Source: Natronolimnohabitans innermongolicus JCM 12255
Lineage (GTDB): Archaea > Halobacteriota > Halobacteria > Halobacteriales > Natrialbaceae
DNA: 64,000 bases
NCBI RefSeq assembly: GCF_000337215.1
Contig: NZ_AOHZ01000068.1
Coordinates: forward strand, 1 to 64,000
Direction: 5' to 3'
The notes beneath the pieces are model-generated. The model was not told the origin of the DNA and searched no databases. It saw only the letters and a program-made list of their open reading frames with translations. Of this stretch, positions 8,242 through 15,857 are shown piece by piece (the first letter of the stretch is position 1; each line of letters starts with the position of its first letter). The translations under genes and the position numbers were made by a program.

Positions 8242-9489
8242 ATGTACGACGAACTGATCGACAGCGGCGACCTCCCCATCGCCCGCAAGTCGATCCTGCC
8301 GGGCACCGGATTCTTCCTCCCCGACACCCTCGAGGACGACCTCGAGGACGAACAGACCGAAGCCGCCCTCGAGGGGGCCGAGGTCGCCGTCATCGCCGAT
8401 CCCGACGCCGACGGCCTTGCCTGCGTCGCCCTGATTCGCGAGGCCTACGGCGACGTGCAGAACGTTCCGGAACCGGAGCGCGACGACGAGCGCGACGACG
8501 CGTCGGCCGCGGACGCCGTCGACGACGCCGACGAACCGATCGCCGGCCTCGCCGACGAGAGCGAGGCCCCGCTCGCCGACCCCGAGCCGACGCCCCACGA
8601 GGTCGCGCTCGTCCCGGCCAGCCCCCACGACGTCGAGGACGCGCTGGCCCGCGTCGCCGAGTACGGCGACGACGGGATCGACCTCTACGTCTGCGACCTC
8701 GCGCCGGACCGCTACGAGTACGTCGACGAGGAACTCGACGCCGCCCTCGAGACCGCCGCTAGCGTCTCGTGGTACGACCACCACCAGTGGGACGACGAGG
8801 TCGCCGCGGCCGTCCGCGAGGCCGGCGCCGACCTCGAAATCGGCGACTCCGACGAGGAGTGTTCCGCCGACGTCGTCTACCGCTCGCTCGAGTACGACTT
8901 CGACGAGCGCTACGAGGAGCTGGCGGCCGTCACCCGCGATCACGACCTCTGGCTGCGAGAGGACCCCCGCAGCGACGATCTGGCGGATTACTCCTACTGG
9001 ACCGACCCCGCGGAGTACGTCGAAGTAGTCCGCGAGTACGGCGCGGACCTTCCCGACTGGGTCCAGGAGTTCATCGCCGAGCGTCGCGAGGAGAAGGAGG
9101 CGCTAATCGATCGCGCGCTCGCCCGCGCGGAGTTCCGCGAGATCGGCGGCTACACGGTCGGTATCACCTACGGCCGCTGTTCGCAAAACGAGGTCGCCGA
9201 GTCGATGCGCGAGGACGGCGCCGACGCGTCAGTGATCGTCAAGCCCGCCGGCTCGGCGTCGATCCGCGGCACCGACGCCTTCGACCGCTGCCACGAGGTC
9301 GCCGGAAAGGTAAACGGCGGCGGCCACCCCAAGGCCGCGGGCTGCAAACCGGACATCTACGACGACATGCTCGACTACGCGAACCACTGGACCTCCCGCG
9401 GCGCGGTGACGAAGCAGGTGATTCTGGACGCCTTCCGGGACGTCGTCGCGGACGAAGCGGACGAACCGACGGACGAGTCCGACGAATAA
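8242..9489 (+). CDS. DHH-family phosphoesterase (RecJ/NrnA-like)
   Basis: The 415-residue protein carries the DHH superfamily metal motifs: IADPDADGLACV (DxD, about residue 55), DLYVCDLAPD, SWYDHHQW (the DHH motif) and the DHHA1 signature GGGHPKAAG near residue 370. A long acidic insertion (about 80-130) is haloarchaea-specific. Such enzymes hydrolyse phosphodiesters in single-stranded nucleic acids or small nucleotides using Mn; the exact substrate is unknown. The ATG at 8242 (MYDELIDSGD) is preferred over the in-frame GTG at 8233; both are close to a GC-rich leader without a Shine-Dalgarno. It is likely monocistronic. Confidence 0.9.
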   Translation: MYDELIDSGDLPIARKSILPGTGFFLPDTLEDDLEDEQTEAALEGAEVAVIADPDADGLACVALIREAYGDVQNVPEPERDDERDDASAADAVDDADEPIAGLADESEAPLADPEPTPHEVALVPASPHDVEDALARVAEYGDDGIDLYVCDLAPDRYEYVDEELDAALETAASVSWYDHHQWDDEVAAAVREAGADLEIGDSDEECSADVVYRSLEYDFDERYEELAAVTRDHDLWLREDPRSDDLADYSYWTDPAEYVEVVREYGADLPDWVQEFIAERREEKEALIDRALARAEFREIGGYTVGITYGRCSQNEVAESMREDGADASVIVKPAGSASIRGTDAFDRCHEVAGKVNGGGHPKAAGCKPDIYDDMLDYANHWTSRGAVTKQVILDAFRDVVADEADEPTDESDE

Positions 9490-9528
9490 CCCCCTCGAGC
9501 CACCGGCGACCGATGGTTTGCGATCGAC

Positions 9529-10524
9529 TCAACCGAACCGATCCAGTCCCGACTGTCGCCGCCGTTTCCCGTCCGGCTTCGCGACCCACGGCGTACGACG
9601 GTCTCGTTCGCCCTCGAGATCGACGTCCGCTTCGCCGTCCGGACGCTCCTCGTAGCCGCCACACGCCGGTCCGCACTCGGCGCCGGCGTCGATGACGCGC
9701 CCGTTCCACGCGCAGTAGGGAAGCGTCGCACCCATCGCGTCCGCGTCCGTCGCTCGGCAGGCGCCGCAGTCGGGAAACGCGTACGTCCGCCAGCCCTTGC
9801 CGTAGGCCCGTTCGGCGAGCCGGCGTCGTCGTCGCCGCTTGGCGTCGGCGTCCACGACGGCGATATCGGTACGGCCGGCGTGGGACTCGAGTGGTTCGAC
9901 GCCGGGTTCGTCGACGGCCAGCGGCGTCGGTTCGCGGACGATCTCGACCTCGAACTCGAGAGCGGAGCCGGAGTCACGGTGGACGCGCCAGACGCCGACT
10001 TCGTCCGGAATCCGATTCAGGTGCGCCCGCGTCACGTAGCTCTCGGTCGCGAGGATCGCCTCGTCGACGACGCCCAGGCTGACGTCCGTCCGCAGCTGCG
10101 CTTCGAGGTCGCCCGGCCGGCCGAGATCCGGCTTGTTCTCGATGCCGACGATGCGGCCGAACCAGTCGGGGTAGCGAGCGACCTGCCGGACGTACTCGCG
10201 TCCCTTGCGGTGTTCGCGCTCGAAGAAGCCGATCTCGCAGGCTCGTTCCGTCGCCGATCGCGCCCGCTCGGGGTGGCAGTCGAAGGCGTCCTTCCAGTAG
10301 CGCGCCCGGCCGGTTCCCACGTCGGCCTCGATGGCCGCGTCGGGGATCACCGCGCTCGTGATCGCCGCGCGCTCGTCGAACTCGGGGCCCGGCTCGACGG
10401 CGACGATATCGAGGATCCGGCCGCCGGGATCGGCGACGCTGGCCCCGAGCTGGCGGGCGAGCAGGTCGTCGCCGCGGGACTCGAGGTGAGCGCACAACTC
10501 GAGTTCGAACGCGAATTCCGACAC
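9529..10524 (-). CDS. DUF5787-type haloarchaeal protein, nuclease-like
   Basis: This 331-residue protein is recognised as the haloarchaeal DUF5787 family. The central region has IVGIENKPDLG (residues about 128-138), an E-x-K element followed by an amphipathic helix. This resembles the catalytic core of PD-(D/E)xK nucleases; the leading acidic partner is less clear. The C-terminal part has Cys pairs (CGAC, YCAWNGR, CGPAC) that could bind zinc, and ends in a basic tail (GKRRRQSGLDRFG). Start ATG at 10524. The function is unproven. It is divergent from arsR, with a 128-base shared spacer. Confidence 0.8.
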   Translation of the reverse strand: MSEFAFELELCAHLESRGDDLLARQLGASVADPGGRILDIVAVEPGPEFDERAAITSAVIPDAAIEADVGTGRARYWKDAFDCHPERARSATERACEIGFFEREHRKGREYVRQVARYPDWFGRIVGIENKPDLGRPGDLEAQLRTDVSLGVVDEAILATESYVTRAHLNRIPDEVGVWRVHRDSGSALEFEVEIVREPTPLAVDEPGVEPLESHAGRTDIAVVDADAKRRRRRRLAERAYGKGWRTYAFPDCGACRATDADAMGATLPYCAWNGRVIDAGAECGPACGGYEERPDGEADVDLEGERDRRTPWVAKPDGKRRRQSGLDRFG

Positions 10525-10626
10525 GGGCGAAGCGAGGGACCGACTCGAGAAAAGGTCGTCGTCCGTCGCTGCGGCGATATCGAGTCGTCGGGAGTCGACC
10601 GGGTTCGCAGCCGACAGAATCCTTAT

Positions 10627-10648
10627 TTGAATGGCTGTACAATCGAAC
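10627..10648. promoter_or_regulatory. candidate ArsR operator upstream of arsR
   Basis: The site consists of TTGAAT, a 4-base spacer, then GTACAATCGAAC, ending 4 bases before the arsR start. It matches the reverse complement of the ridA-upstream site (TTGAAC, 4-base spacer, GTTCAATTGAAC) at 15 of 18 half-site bases with identical spacing. A TATA-like ccttattt sits just upstream (10621-10628), so binding would cover the start of a leaderless transcript. Confidence 0.6.
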
Positions 10649-10652
10649 TACA

Positions 10653-11042
10653 ATGGCCCAACCGAACGCGCGACTCCGCCGGTATCTCGAGGACGAACTC
10701 GACGAGTGTCGGAACGAAGACCTGCAGGAACGGCTCGACGAACTCGACGAACTCGGTGCGGTGTTCGACGAGGAGGCCGTGGCGAGCGACGTACGGGCGC
10801 TGTCGGCGCTCGGGAACGAGACGCGGTACAGACTCGTCAGGCTGTTAGTTGAAGCCGACAGCGAACTCTGCGTCTGTGAGATTACGCCGCTCGTCGACGT
10901 CAGCGACAGCGCCGTCAGCCACGCGCTCTCGACGCTCGCGGATGCGGGTCTCGTGACCAAACGCAAGGACGGCCGGTGGCGAAAGTATCGGGCAACGACC
11001 CGTGCGAGCGCGCTCTGTACCGTTCTCGACGGCTCGCGGTGA
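10653..11042 (+). CDS. arsR: ArsR-family metalloid-responsive repressor
   Basis: The 129-residue winged-helix protein has an N-terminal acidic helix (1-45) and a domain starting VRALSALGNETRYRLVRLL. The family's metal site in helix 3 is present as SELCVCE (C-x-C), and the recognition helix follows as VSDSAVSHALSTLADAGLV with a wing KRKDGRWRKYRAT. In ArsR homologues the CxC motif binds As(III)/Sb(III) and releases DNA. Context supports this, because ACR3 and ArsC genes follow. It should repress itself and the ridA-acr3 transcript through the repeated half-sites in front of both genes. The start is an ATG directly downstream of the operator-like site. Confidence 0.93.
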   Translation: MAQPNARLRRYLEDELDECRNEDLQERLDELDELGAVFDEEAVASDVRALSALGNETRYRLVRLLVEADSELCVCEITPLVDVSDSAVSHALSTLADAGLVTKRKDGRWRKYRATTRASALCTVLDGSR

Positions 11043-11133
11043 GCCCGAACTCGAGACCCCACGACTCTCGCGTCCGGTTTCGGTAGCGGTACTGCGCGCT
11101 CGATCCGAGGGACGGACTTATGTATGAGGAGTC

Positions 11134-11155
11134 GTTCAATTGAACTATGGTTCAA
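11134..11155. promoter_or_regulatory. candidate ArsR operator overlapping the ridA start
   Basis: The perfect palindrome GTTCAATTGAAC (11134-11145) is followed after 4 bases (TATG) by a third half-site GTTCAA (11150-11155), so the site spans the ATG at 11147. A TATA-like ttatgta (11118-11124) sits about 23-29 nt upstream of the start. The half-sites and spacing mirror those in front of arsR. Confidence 0.65.
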
Positions 11156-11602
11156 TCAGGCGCAGAGCGTGACGACGGAGCGACGGAAGCCGGCGAGACC
11201 GAGTCGATCTCACCACCCCGCGCCAGCACCGCGAGCAAGCGGCAACGAGAGGGGACGGGAACCGTCGGCGCGTTCGGCAAGCGAACGGGCAGCTCCGATC
11301 TCGTCTTTCTCGAGGGAATCCTCCCCGAAACCGACGATCGTGTATTGAGCGATCTCTCAACCGAGCAGCAAACGACGGTGTGTCTCGACAGGCTCGAGTC
11401 GATCCTCTCGTCGCGAGCCGTCCCCCTCGAGAACGTGATGAAAGTCGAGGTCCAGTTGACCGATATCGACGACCGGGCGGCCGTCGACGGCGTGTACCGG
11501 ACCCGATTCGACGGTGCGTATCCACCGCGAACGACCGTCGGCGTCTGCGCGTTGCCCGGCGGGGCCGCCGTCCAACTCGATGTCGTCGCTGTAGACGAGT
11601 AA
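11147..11602 (+). CDS. RidA/YjgF-family protein in the arsenic operon
   Basis: The protein has 151 residues. After a 45-residue polar extension, the RidA fold runs from about residue 46 (SSDLVFLEGILPET) through VPLENVMKVEVQLTDI and PPRTTVGVCALPGGAAVQLD, the C-terminal signature. The Arg in PRTTV corresponds to the substrate-binding Arg of RidA. RidA enzymes deaminate reactive imine/enamine intermediates; other members of the fold have unknown roles. It is the first gene behind the second operator and 11 bases upstream of the small ORF preceding ACR3, so it is likely co-expressed with the efflux pump. A specific arsenic role is inference. Confidence 0.85.
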   Translation: MVQSGAERDDGATEAGETESISPPRASTASKRQREGTGTVGAFGKRTGSSDLVFLEGILPETDDRVLSDLSTEQQTTVCLDRLESILSSRAVPLENVMKVEVQLTDIDDRAAVDGVYRTRFDGAYPPRTTVGVCALPGGAAVQLDVVAVDE

Positions 11603-11613
11603 CGGAGGCCCAG

Positions 11614-11697
11614 ATGACGGAACACTCACTCGAAGATCGTCGACTCGAGCGTTCGACGAACGGTTTTCTCCCGGCGATGGTGACGTGCGATGAGTAA
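11614..11697 (+). CDS. 27-residue small ORF coupled to the ACR3 gene
   Basis: ATG at 11614 is preceded by a good Shine-Dalgarno, GGAGG (11604-11608), with a 5-base spacer, which is unusual among mostly leaderless neighbours. The frame encodes 27 residues (starting MTEHSLEDRR, ending MVTCDE) with one Cys near the end. Its stop overlaps the ACR3 start as ATGAGTAA. The arrangement suggests a small protein or a leader cistron coupling RidA translation to ACR3. No family is recognised. It could be a decayed gene remnant. Confidence 0.45.
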   Translation: MTEHSLEDRRLERSTNGFLPAMVTCDE

Positions 11698-12871
11698 CCG
11701 CGAGCACGACCACGGTTCCGACTGTGCGTGTCCGGACTGCGGCGATCCGCGGTCGATGGACTTTCTCGATAAGTACCTGACCGTCTGGATCTTCCTCGCG
11801 ATGGGGGTAGGTGTCGGCCTGGGGTACGTCGCTCCGGGAGTCGTCGACCCGATTCAGGAGTACTATCTCGTCGAGATCGGCCTCATCGCGATGATGTACC
11901 CGCCGCTGGCGAAGGTCAACTACGGGCAACTGCCGCGGGTGTTCAGCGCCTGGCGCGTGCTCAGTCTGAGCCTGATCCAGAACTGGCTGATCGGGCCGAC
12001 GCTGATGTTCGCGCTCGCGGTGGTCTTCTTCAGTGGCCTCGTGCCGCCGTTTCCGGCACACCCCGAGTACTTCCTCGGACTGATCTTCATCGGGATGGCC
12101 CGGTGTATCGCGATGGTGCTCGTCTGGAACGACCTCGCCGACGGCTCCTCCGAGTACGCCGCCGGACTCGTCGCGTTCAACAGCGTCTTCCAGATCGTTA
12201 CCTACGGCGTGTACGTCTGGTTCTTCGCGCTGTTCCTGCCGCCGTTGCTGGGTATGGACGCACTGGTTGCCGGCATCGGCACGTTCGACATCACGATCGA
12301 ACAGGTGTTCTGGGCGATCGCGATCTTCCTCGGGATTCCGTTCGCGGGCGGCATCCTCACCCGCTTCGGCGGCGTTCGAGCGAAGGGAGAAGCGTGGTAC
12401 GAAGAGCGGTTCGTCCCGACGATCAGCCCAGTGACGCTGCTCGCGTTGCTGTTCACCGTGGTCGTGATGTTCGCCACGCAGGGCGACGCTATCATCGCTC
12501 AACCGACCGACGTACTCTGGATCGCCGTCCCGCTGACGATCTACTTCGTCGTCATGTTCCTCGTGAGCTTCGCGATGGGACGCGGGATCGGGGCCGACTA
12601 CTCGACGACCACGGCGATCGGTTTCACCGCCGCCTCGAACAACTTCGAACTCGCCATCGCCGTCGCCGTCGCCGTCTTCGGCGTCGGCTCCGGCGTCGCG
12701 TTCGCGACCGTCGTCGGTCCGCTCATCGAGGTGCCCGTCCTGCTCGCGCTGGTCAACGTGGCGGTCTACTTCCAGCGCCGGTTCGACTGGGGCGGCTACG
12801 AGACCGGCCGACTCGAGAGTACGAAGCCAGCGAACAACGACGTGGCGCCCTCGAAAACGGACGACGATTGA
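11690..12871 (+). CDS. arsB: ACR3-family arsenite efflux transporter
   Basis: The 393-residue membrane protein has about ten hydrophobic segments and ACR3 signatures: KYLTVWIFLAMGVGVGLGY at the first helix, MMYPPLAKVNY, FIGMARCIAMVLVWNDLA with the essential Cys of ACR3 pumps, and GFTAASNNFELAIAVAVAVFG. It should export As(OH)3/arsenite across the plasma membrane using the ion gradient. An N-terminal cytoplasmic extension contains EHDHGSDCACPDCGD, a His/Cys-rich element that could bind metalloid. Start ATG at 11690 overlaps the small ORF. It is followed 1 base later by a tandem Usp gene. The symbol arsB is used here in the haloarchaeal sense (acr3 class). Confidence 0.93.
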   Translation: MSNREHDHGSDCACPDCGDPRSMDFLDKYLTVWIFLAMGVGVGLGYVAPGVVDPIQEYYLVEIGLIAMMYPPLAKVNYGQLPRVFSAWRVLSLSLIQNWLIGPTLMFALAVVFFSGLVPPFPAHPEYFLGLIFIGMARCIAMVLVWNDLADGSSEYAAGLVAFNSVFQIVTYGVYVWFFALFLPPLLGMDALVAGIGTFDITIEQVFWAIAIFLGIPFAGGILTRFGGVRAKGEAWYEERFVPTISPVTLLALLFTVVVMFATQGDAIIAQPTDVLWIAVPLTIYFVVMFLVSFAMGRGIGADYSTTTAIGFTAASNNFELAIAVAVAVFGVGSGVAFATVVGPLIEVPVLLALVNVAVYFQRRFDWGGYETGRLESTKPANNDVAPSKTDDD

Positions 12872-12872
12872 G

Positions 12873-13784
12873 ATGACTATCGACACACTCCTGATTCCGA
12901 CTGACGGCAGCAATCCGGCCGAAAGCGCGGCCCGACGCGGGTTCGTGCTCGCAGCACAGTGTGACGCGTCGGTCCGCGTCCTCTCCGTAGCGGACAGCAG
13001 CGTCGCGACCGGCGCAGGATACGCAGGCGATTCCCCATCGATCCGCAACCGTCTTCGAGAACGGGCGACCAATCGGGCAACGTCCCTCCGCGACGAGGCC
13101 ACCGAACGCGGACTCGAGGCCACCGCCGCGACCCGTGAGGGAATTCCCGCCAAGGAGATCGTCGCGTACGCGAACGAACACGACATCGATACCATCGCGA
13201 TCGGTACGTCCGGGCGGGGCGGTGTCGCTCGCGCAGTGATCGGCAGCGTCGCTGACAAAGTCGTCCGGACCGCACCGGTTCCCGTCCTGACGATCACGCC
13301 CGACGCGGCCGCCGGCGACGGTGAACCGACCGTCGACTCGATCCTCCTCCCGACCGACGGCAGCGACACCGCGATGACGGCAGCTCGTCGGGGACTCGAG
13401 TTCGCGACCGATCTCCAGGCGACCGTCCACCTCCTCTCAGTGACCGATCACGGCCGTGACGGCGTTCTCTCGACGCTCTCGGGCGACGATCGCGAGGGAT
13501 CGGACGACCGCAGGGAGGCGGTAGCCGACGCCGTCGAGGCGCTGACGGCCGAGGCGCGCTCCCACGGTCTCGAGACCGTGGCCGAAGTTAGAGACGGCGA
13601 CCCGGCCACTGAAATCGTCGATTACGCCGAATCGGCGACAGTCGACCTGATCGCGATGGGCACCGCCGGTCGCGGCGGATTCGAACGGTACCTCCTCGGA
13701 AGCGTGACGGACAAAGTCGTAAGAACGGCGTCGATCCCGGTGATGACGACACGAGCGAACGAACCAGGGGCCGACGGGGAGTAG
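12873..13784 (+). CDS. tandem-domain UspA protein, last gene of the arsenic operon
   Basis: The protein has 303 residues with two complete Usp domains (about 1-147 and 155-300). Each starts with a nucleotide strand (TLLIPTDGSNPAES; SILLPTDGSDTAMT). Each ends with the G-x2-G-x9-G-S ATP loop (GTSGRGGVARAVIGSVADKV; GTAGRGGFERYLLGSVTDKV) and a VVRTAPVPVLTI-like strand. Both ATP loops are intact. The ATG lies 1 base after the ACR3 stop, so the genes are very likely co-transcribed. A role in the response to arsenite stress is inferred from position. Confidence 0.92.
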   Translation: MTIDTLLIPTDGSNPAESAARRGFVLAAQCDASVRVLSVADSSVATGAGYAGDSPSIRNRLRERATNRATSLRDEATERGLEATAATREGIPAKEIVAYANEHDIDTIAIGTSGRGGVARAVIGSVADKVVRTAPVPVLTITPDAAAGDGEPTVDSILLPTDGSDTAMTAARRGLEFATDLQATVHLLSVTDHGRDGVLSTLSGDDREGSDDRREAVADAVEALTAEARSHGLETVAEVRDGDPATEIVDYAESATVDLIAMGTAGRGGFERYLLGSVTDKVVRTASIPVMTTRANEPGADGE

Positions 13785-13803
13785 CTCATCCGACGGGGAT
13801 CGA

Positions 13804-14220
13804 CTACCGCCCCGACTCGAGTTCGTCGAACAGGTCGCGCACTCGAGTCTCGATCTCGTCGCGGATCTCGCGGACCGTCTCGCGGCCCGTTCCGTGCGGA
13901 TCCTCGAGGCCCCAGTCGCGGTTCTCGCCGCTCCAGGTCGCCGGGCAGACCCCCTCGGCTGAACAGCCCATCGTCACCACGTAGTCACAGTCCCGAAGCT
14001 CCTCGGGAGTGATCTCTCGAGGCGTCCGCTCGCTGAGATCGATCTCACGCTCAGCCATGACATCGATGACTTCCTCGTGGACGCGCTCGGCCGGTTGCGT
14101 CCCGCCGGTTACGACAGTGATCTCGCCCTCGAGAGTCCGGTTCACGCGCTCGCGCTCGGCGAAGGCGGCGGCCATCTGACTTCTCCCGGCGTTCTGGACG
14201 CAGACGAACGCGACGTTCAT
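13804..14220 (-). CDS. arsC: arsenate reductase ArsC (LMW-phosphatase type)
   Basis: The 138-residue protein starts at the ATG at 14220 (MNVAFVCVQNAGRSQMA), where the catalytic P-loop C-x5-R is CVQNAGR at residues 7-13. The thioredoxin-linked ArsC family also needs two further cysteines, and they are present as MGCSAEGVC. The general-acid loop is WGLEDPHG. It should reduce arsenate to arsenite for export by the neighbouring ACR3. It lies convergent with the operon and divergent from a second homologue. It could still act as a tyrosine phosphatase, but the cysteine triad favours arsenate reduction. Confidence 0.9.
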   Translation of the reverse strand: MNVAFVCVQNAGRSQMAAAFAERERVNRTLEGEITVVTGGTQPAERVHEEVIDVMAEREIDLSERTPREITPEELRDCDYVVTMGCSAEGVCPATWSGENRDWGLEDPHGTGRETVREIRDEIETRVRDLFDELESGR

Positions 14221-14487
14221 GGTACGAGGGAGGGATGCTCGGTCCAAACGCATTTCGGTAGGACTCGAGTCGTTTTTCCGCCTGTCCTGAGAGAGCCGCT
14301 CGACAGGTTGCTTGGATAGATCACGGTACGTACTGCTACAGCTCGGCATATAGGACTCATATAAACGGTATTTTCGGATCGGCGTAAACGCCCCGTCAGA
14401 TGATACAAAACAACCGTAGATCGGATCGACCGGAACGATCGGAGCCGATTACGGGCGACCTGCTCGCAGGGGCTCGAGGTGGCGGCG

Positions 14488-14970
14488 ATGACTGAGACCG
14501 ACGACGCCGTCCACGTGGGCTTCGTCTGCGTCCAGAACGCCGGCCGCAGCCAGATGGCGACCGCCTTTGCCGAACGTGAACGCGACCGTCGCGGCTGGGA
14601 CGATCGGCTCGAGATCCATACCGGCGGCACCCACCCCGCCGACGAGGTCCATCCGGTCGTCGCCGACGCAATGGACGAGGAAGGGATCGACCTCTCGGGT
14701 CGAACGCCCCGGGAGATCCCCGACGATGAACTGGCCCGCTGCGACGTCGTCGCGACGATGGGCTGTTCGACGCTCGAGCTCGAGGCCGACGGCGTCGACG
14801 TCCGCGACTGGGCCCTCGACGACCCCCACGGCGAGGATCTCGAGCGCGTTTGCGAGATTCGGTCGACGGTCGAGGACCGCGTGCGGGCGCTGTTCGACGA
14901 ACTCGAGTCGCAAGGTGTGGCCGACGAACCGTCGCTCGAGACCGGCCGAACGGGAAGCGACGACGCGTGA
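14488..14970 (+). CDS. LMW protein-tyrosine-phosphatase / ArsC-like paralogue
   Basis: The protein has 160 residues, with ATG at 14488 preferred over the GTG at 14479. It is a close paralogue of the minus-strand ArsC, with the same P-loop CVQNAGRSQM near residue 14, TGGTHPADEVHP, LSGRTPREI and DWALDDPHG. It keeps MGCS but lacks the second resolving Cys seen in the paralogue (MGCSTLELEADGVDVRDW has only one). Either it uses a different thiol relay or it works as a phosphatase. It is divergent from arsC across about 267 bases. Confidence 0.85.
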   Translation: MTETDDAVHVGFVCVQNAGRSQMATAFAERERDRRGWDDRLEIHTGGTHPADEVHPVVADAMDEEGIDLSGRTPREIPDDELARCDVVATMGCSTLELEADGVDVRDWALDDPHGEDLERVCEIRSTVEDRVRALFDELESQGVADEPSLETGRTGSDDA

Positions 14971-15041
14971 CCGTCGGCGCAAATCGGTGACATACGCGGC
15001 GTGAACGCCCGAATCGCACCCACTGTTTTCCGATGTTCCGA

Positions 15042-15824
15042 TCACTTCGGTTCGGGTGCCGCCTTCTGTAACGCCGTCTCCGCGATGTTCCCGCCGTAAT
15101 CGGCGCTCCGGGACAGCGAGTCGAGAACCAGCCCGAGCGACTGGGCCTGGACGGACTCGAGGTCGCGAAGCATATCGTCGATCGTCCGCGTGTGTTCGTC
15201 GATCTCCCGGACGGCGGCGAGCGCGTCGTGGCTGAGATCGGTCGCCTCGTCGCTGTCGTCCGCGAAGAGCGCATCCATCGCTTTTTCGAGAACGGCCGAT
15301 GCGTCGCCGTGAAGTTCGACGAGGGCGTCGGCGACCGCTTCGGGAATCGCCTCGAGATTACGCGCGAGTTGGGCGATCTTGACGGCGTGATCGGCGACGC
15401 GCTCGAGTTGCCGGGCGCTGGAGTGAAAGTCGAAGCAGTCCTCGCGGGAGACGCTGACCCCTTCGACGGCTTGCGGCGAGCAAAGCGTCGCACGGAAGAT
15501 CCGCGAGACGACCAGAAAGAGCCGATCGACGTCGTCGTCGCGGTCGACGACGTTCGCCGCGACGGCGTCGTCGTCCTCGATAAGCGCGGTGACGGCGTCC
15601 TCGAGCATCGAGGTAGCGATCAGTCGCATGCGCGTGATCGCGTTGACGATCGAGAGCTCGGCGGAGTCGAGCAGGTCCTGGACGACGACGTGATCGTCGC
15701 TTTCCTCGACAACCTCGACGCCGACGAGCCCCTGGACGGCGCTGCGGATCGCCCGCCGCTGGTCCGTCGAGATGGCGTTCGCCTCGAGGTGGATGACGTC
15801 GAAGCCGCTGACGTACATCGTCAT
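15042..15824 (-). pseudogene. N-terminally truncated PhoU-family phosphate regulator
   Basis: The readable frame has 260 residues. Two PhoU helical repeats are clear ([50 protein letters not shown]). Haloarchaeal PhoU proteins of this type normally begin with an AbrB-like DNA-binding domain of about 80 residues. Here the homology stops shortly upstream of [10 protein letters not shown] (about 15850), in-frame residues upstream (ADEQLVRAV) still look PhoU-like, and an in-frame TAG follows near 15920. The missing N-terminus coincides exactly with the truncated pstB on the other strand, so it is probably a deletion remnant. The fragment could still be translated from the internal ATG. Confidence 0.75.
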
Positions 15825-15857
15825 GACCGCGCGGACGAGCTGTTCGTCCGCGAGCGC

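Noticed and set aside
11357-13369. 670-residue minus-strand open frame over the arsenic operon
   Set aside because: It is antisense to RidA, ACR3 and the tandem Usp, all with solid family motifs. Its composition (R/D/H-rich without hydrophobic core) is that of a shadow frame.
15192-15857. Extension of the pstB frame leftwards to 15192
   Set aside because: Residues before [12 protein letters not shown] are antisense to the PhoU gene and show no PstB similarity (no Walker A). The open frame is accidental.
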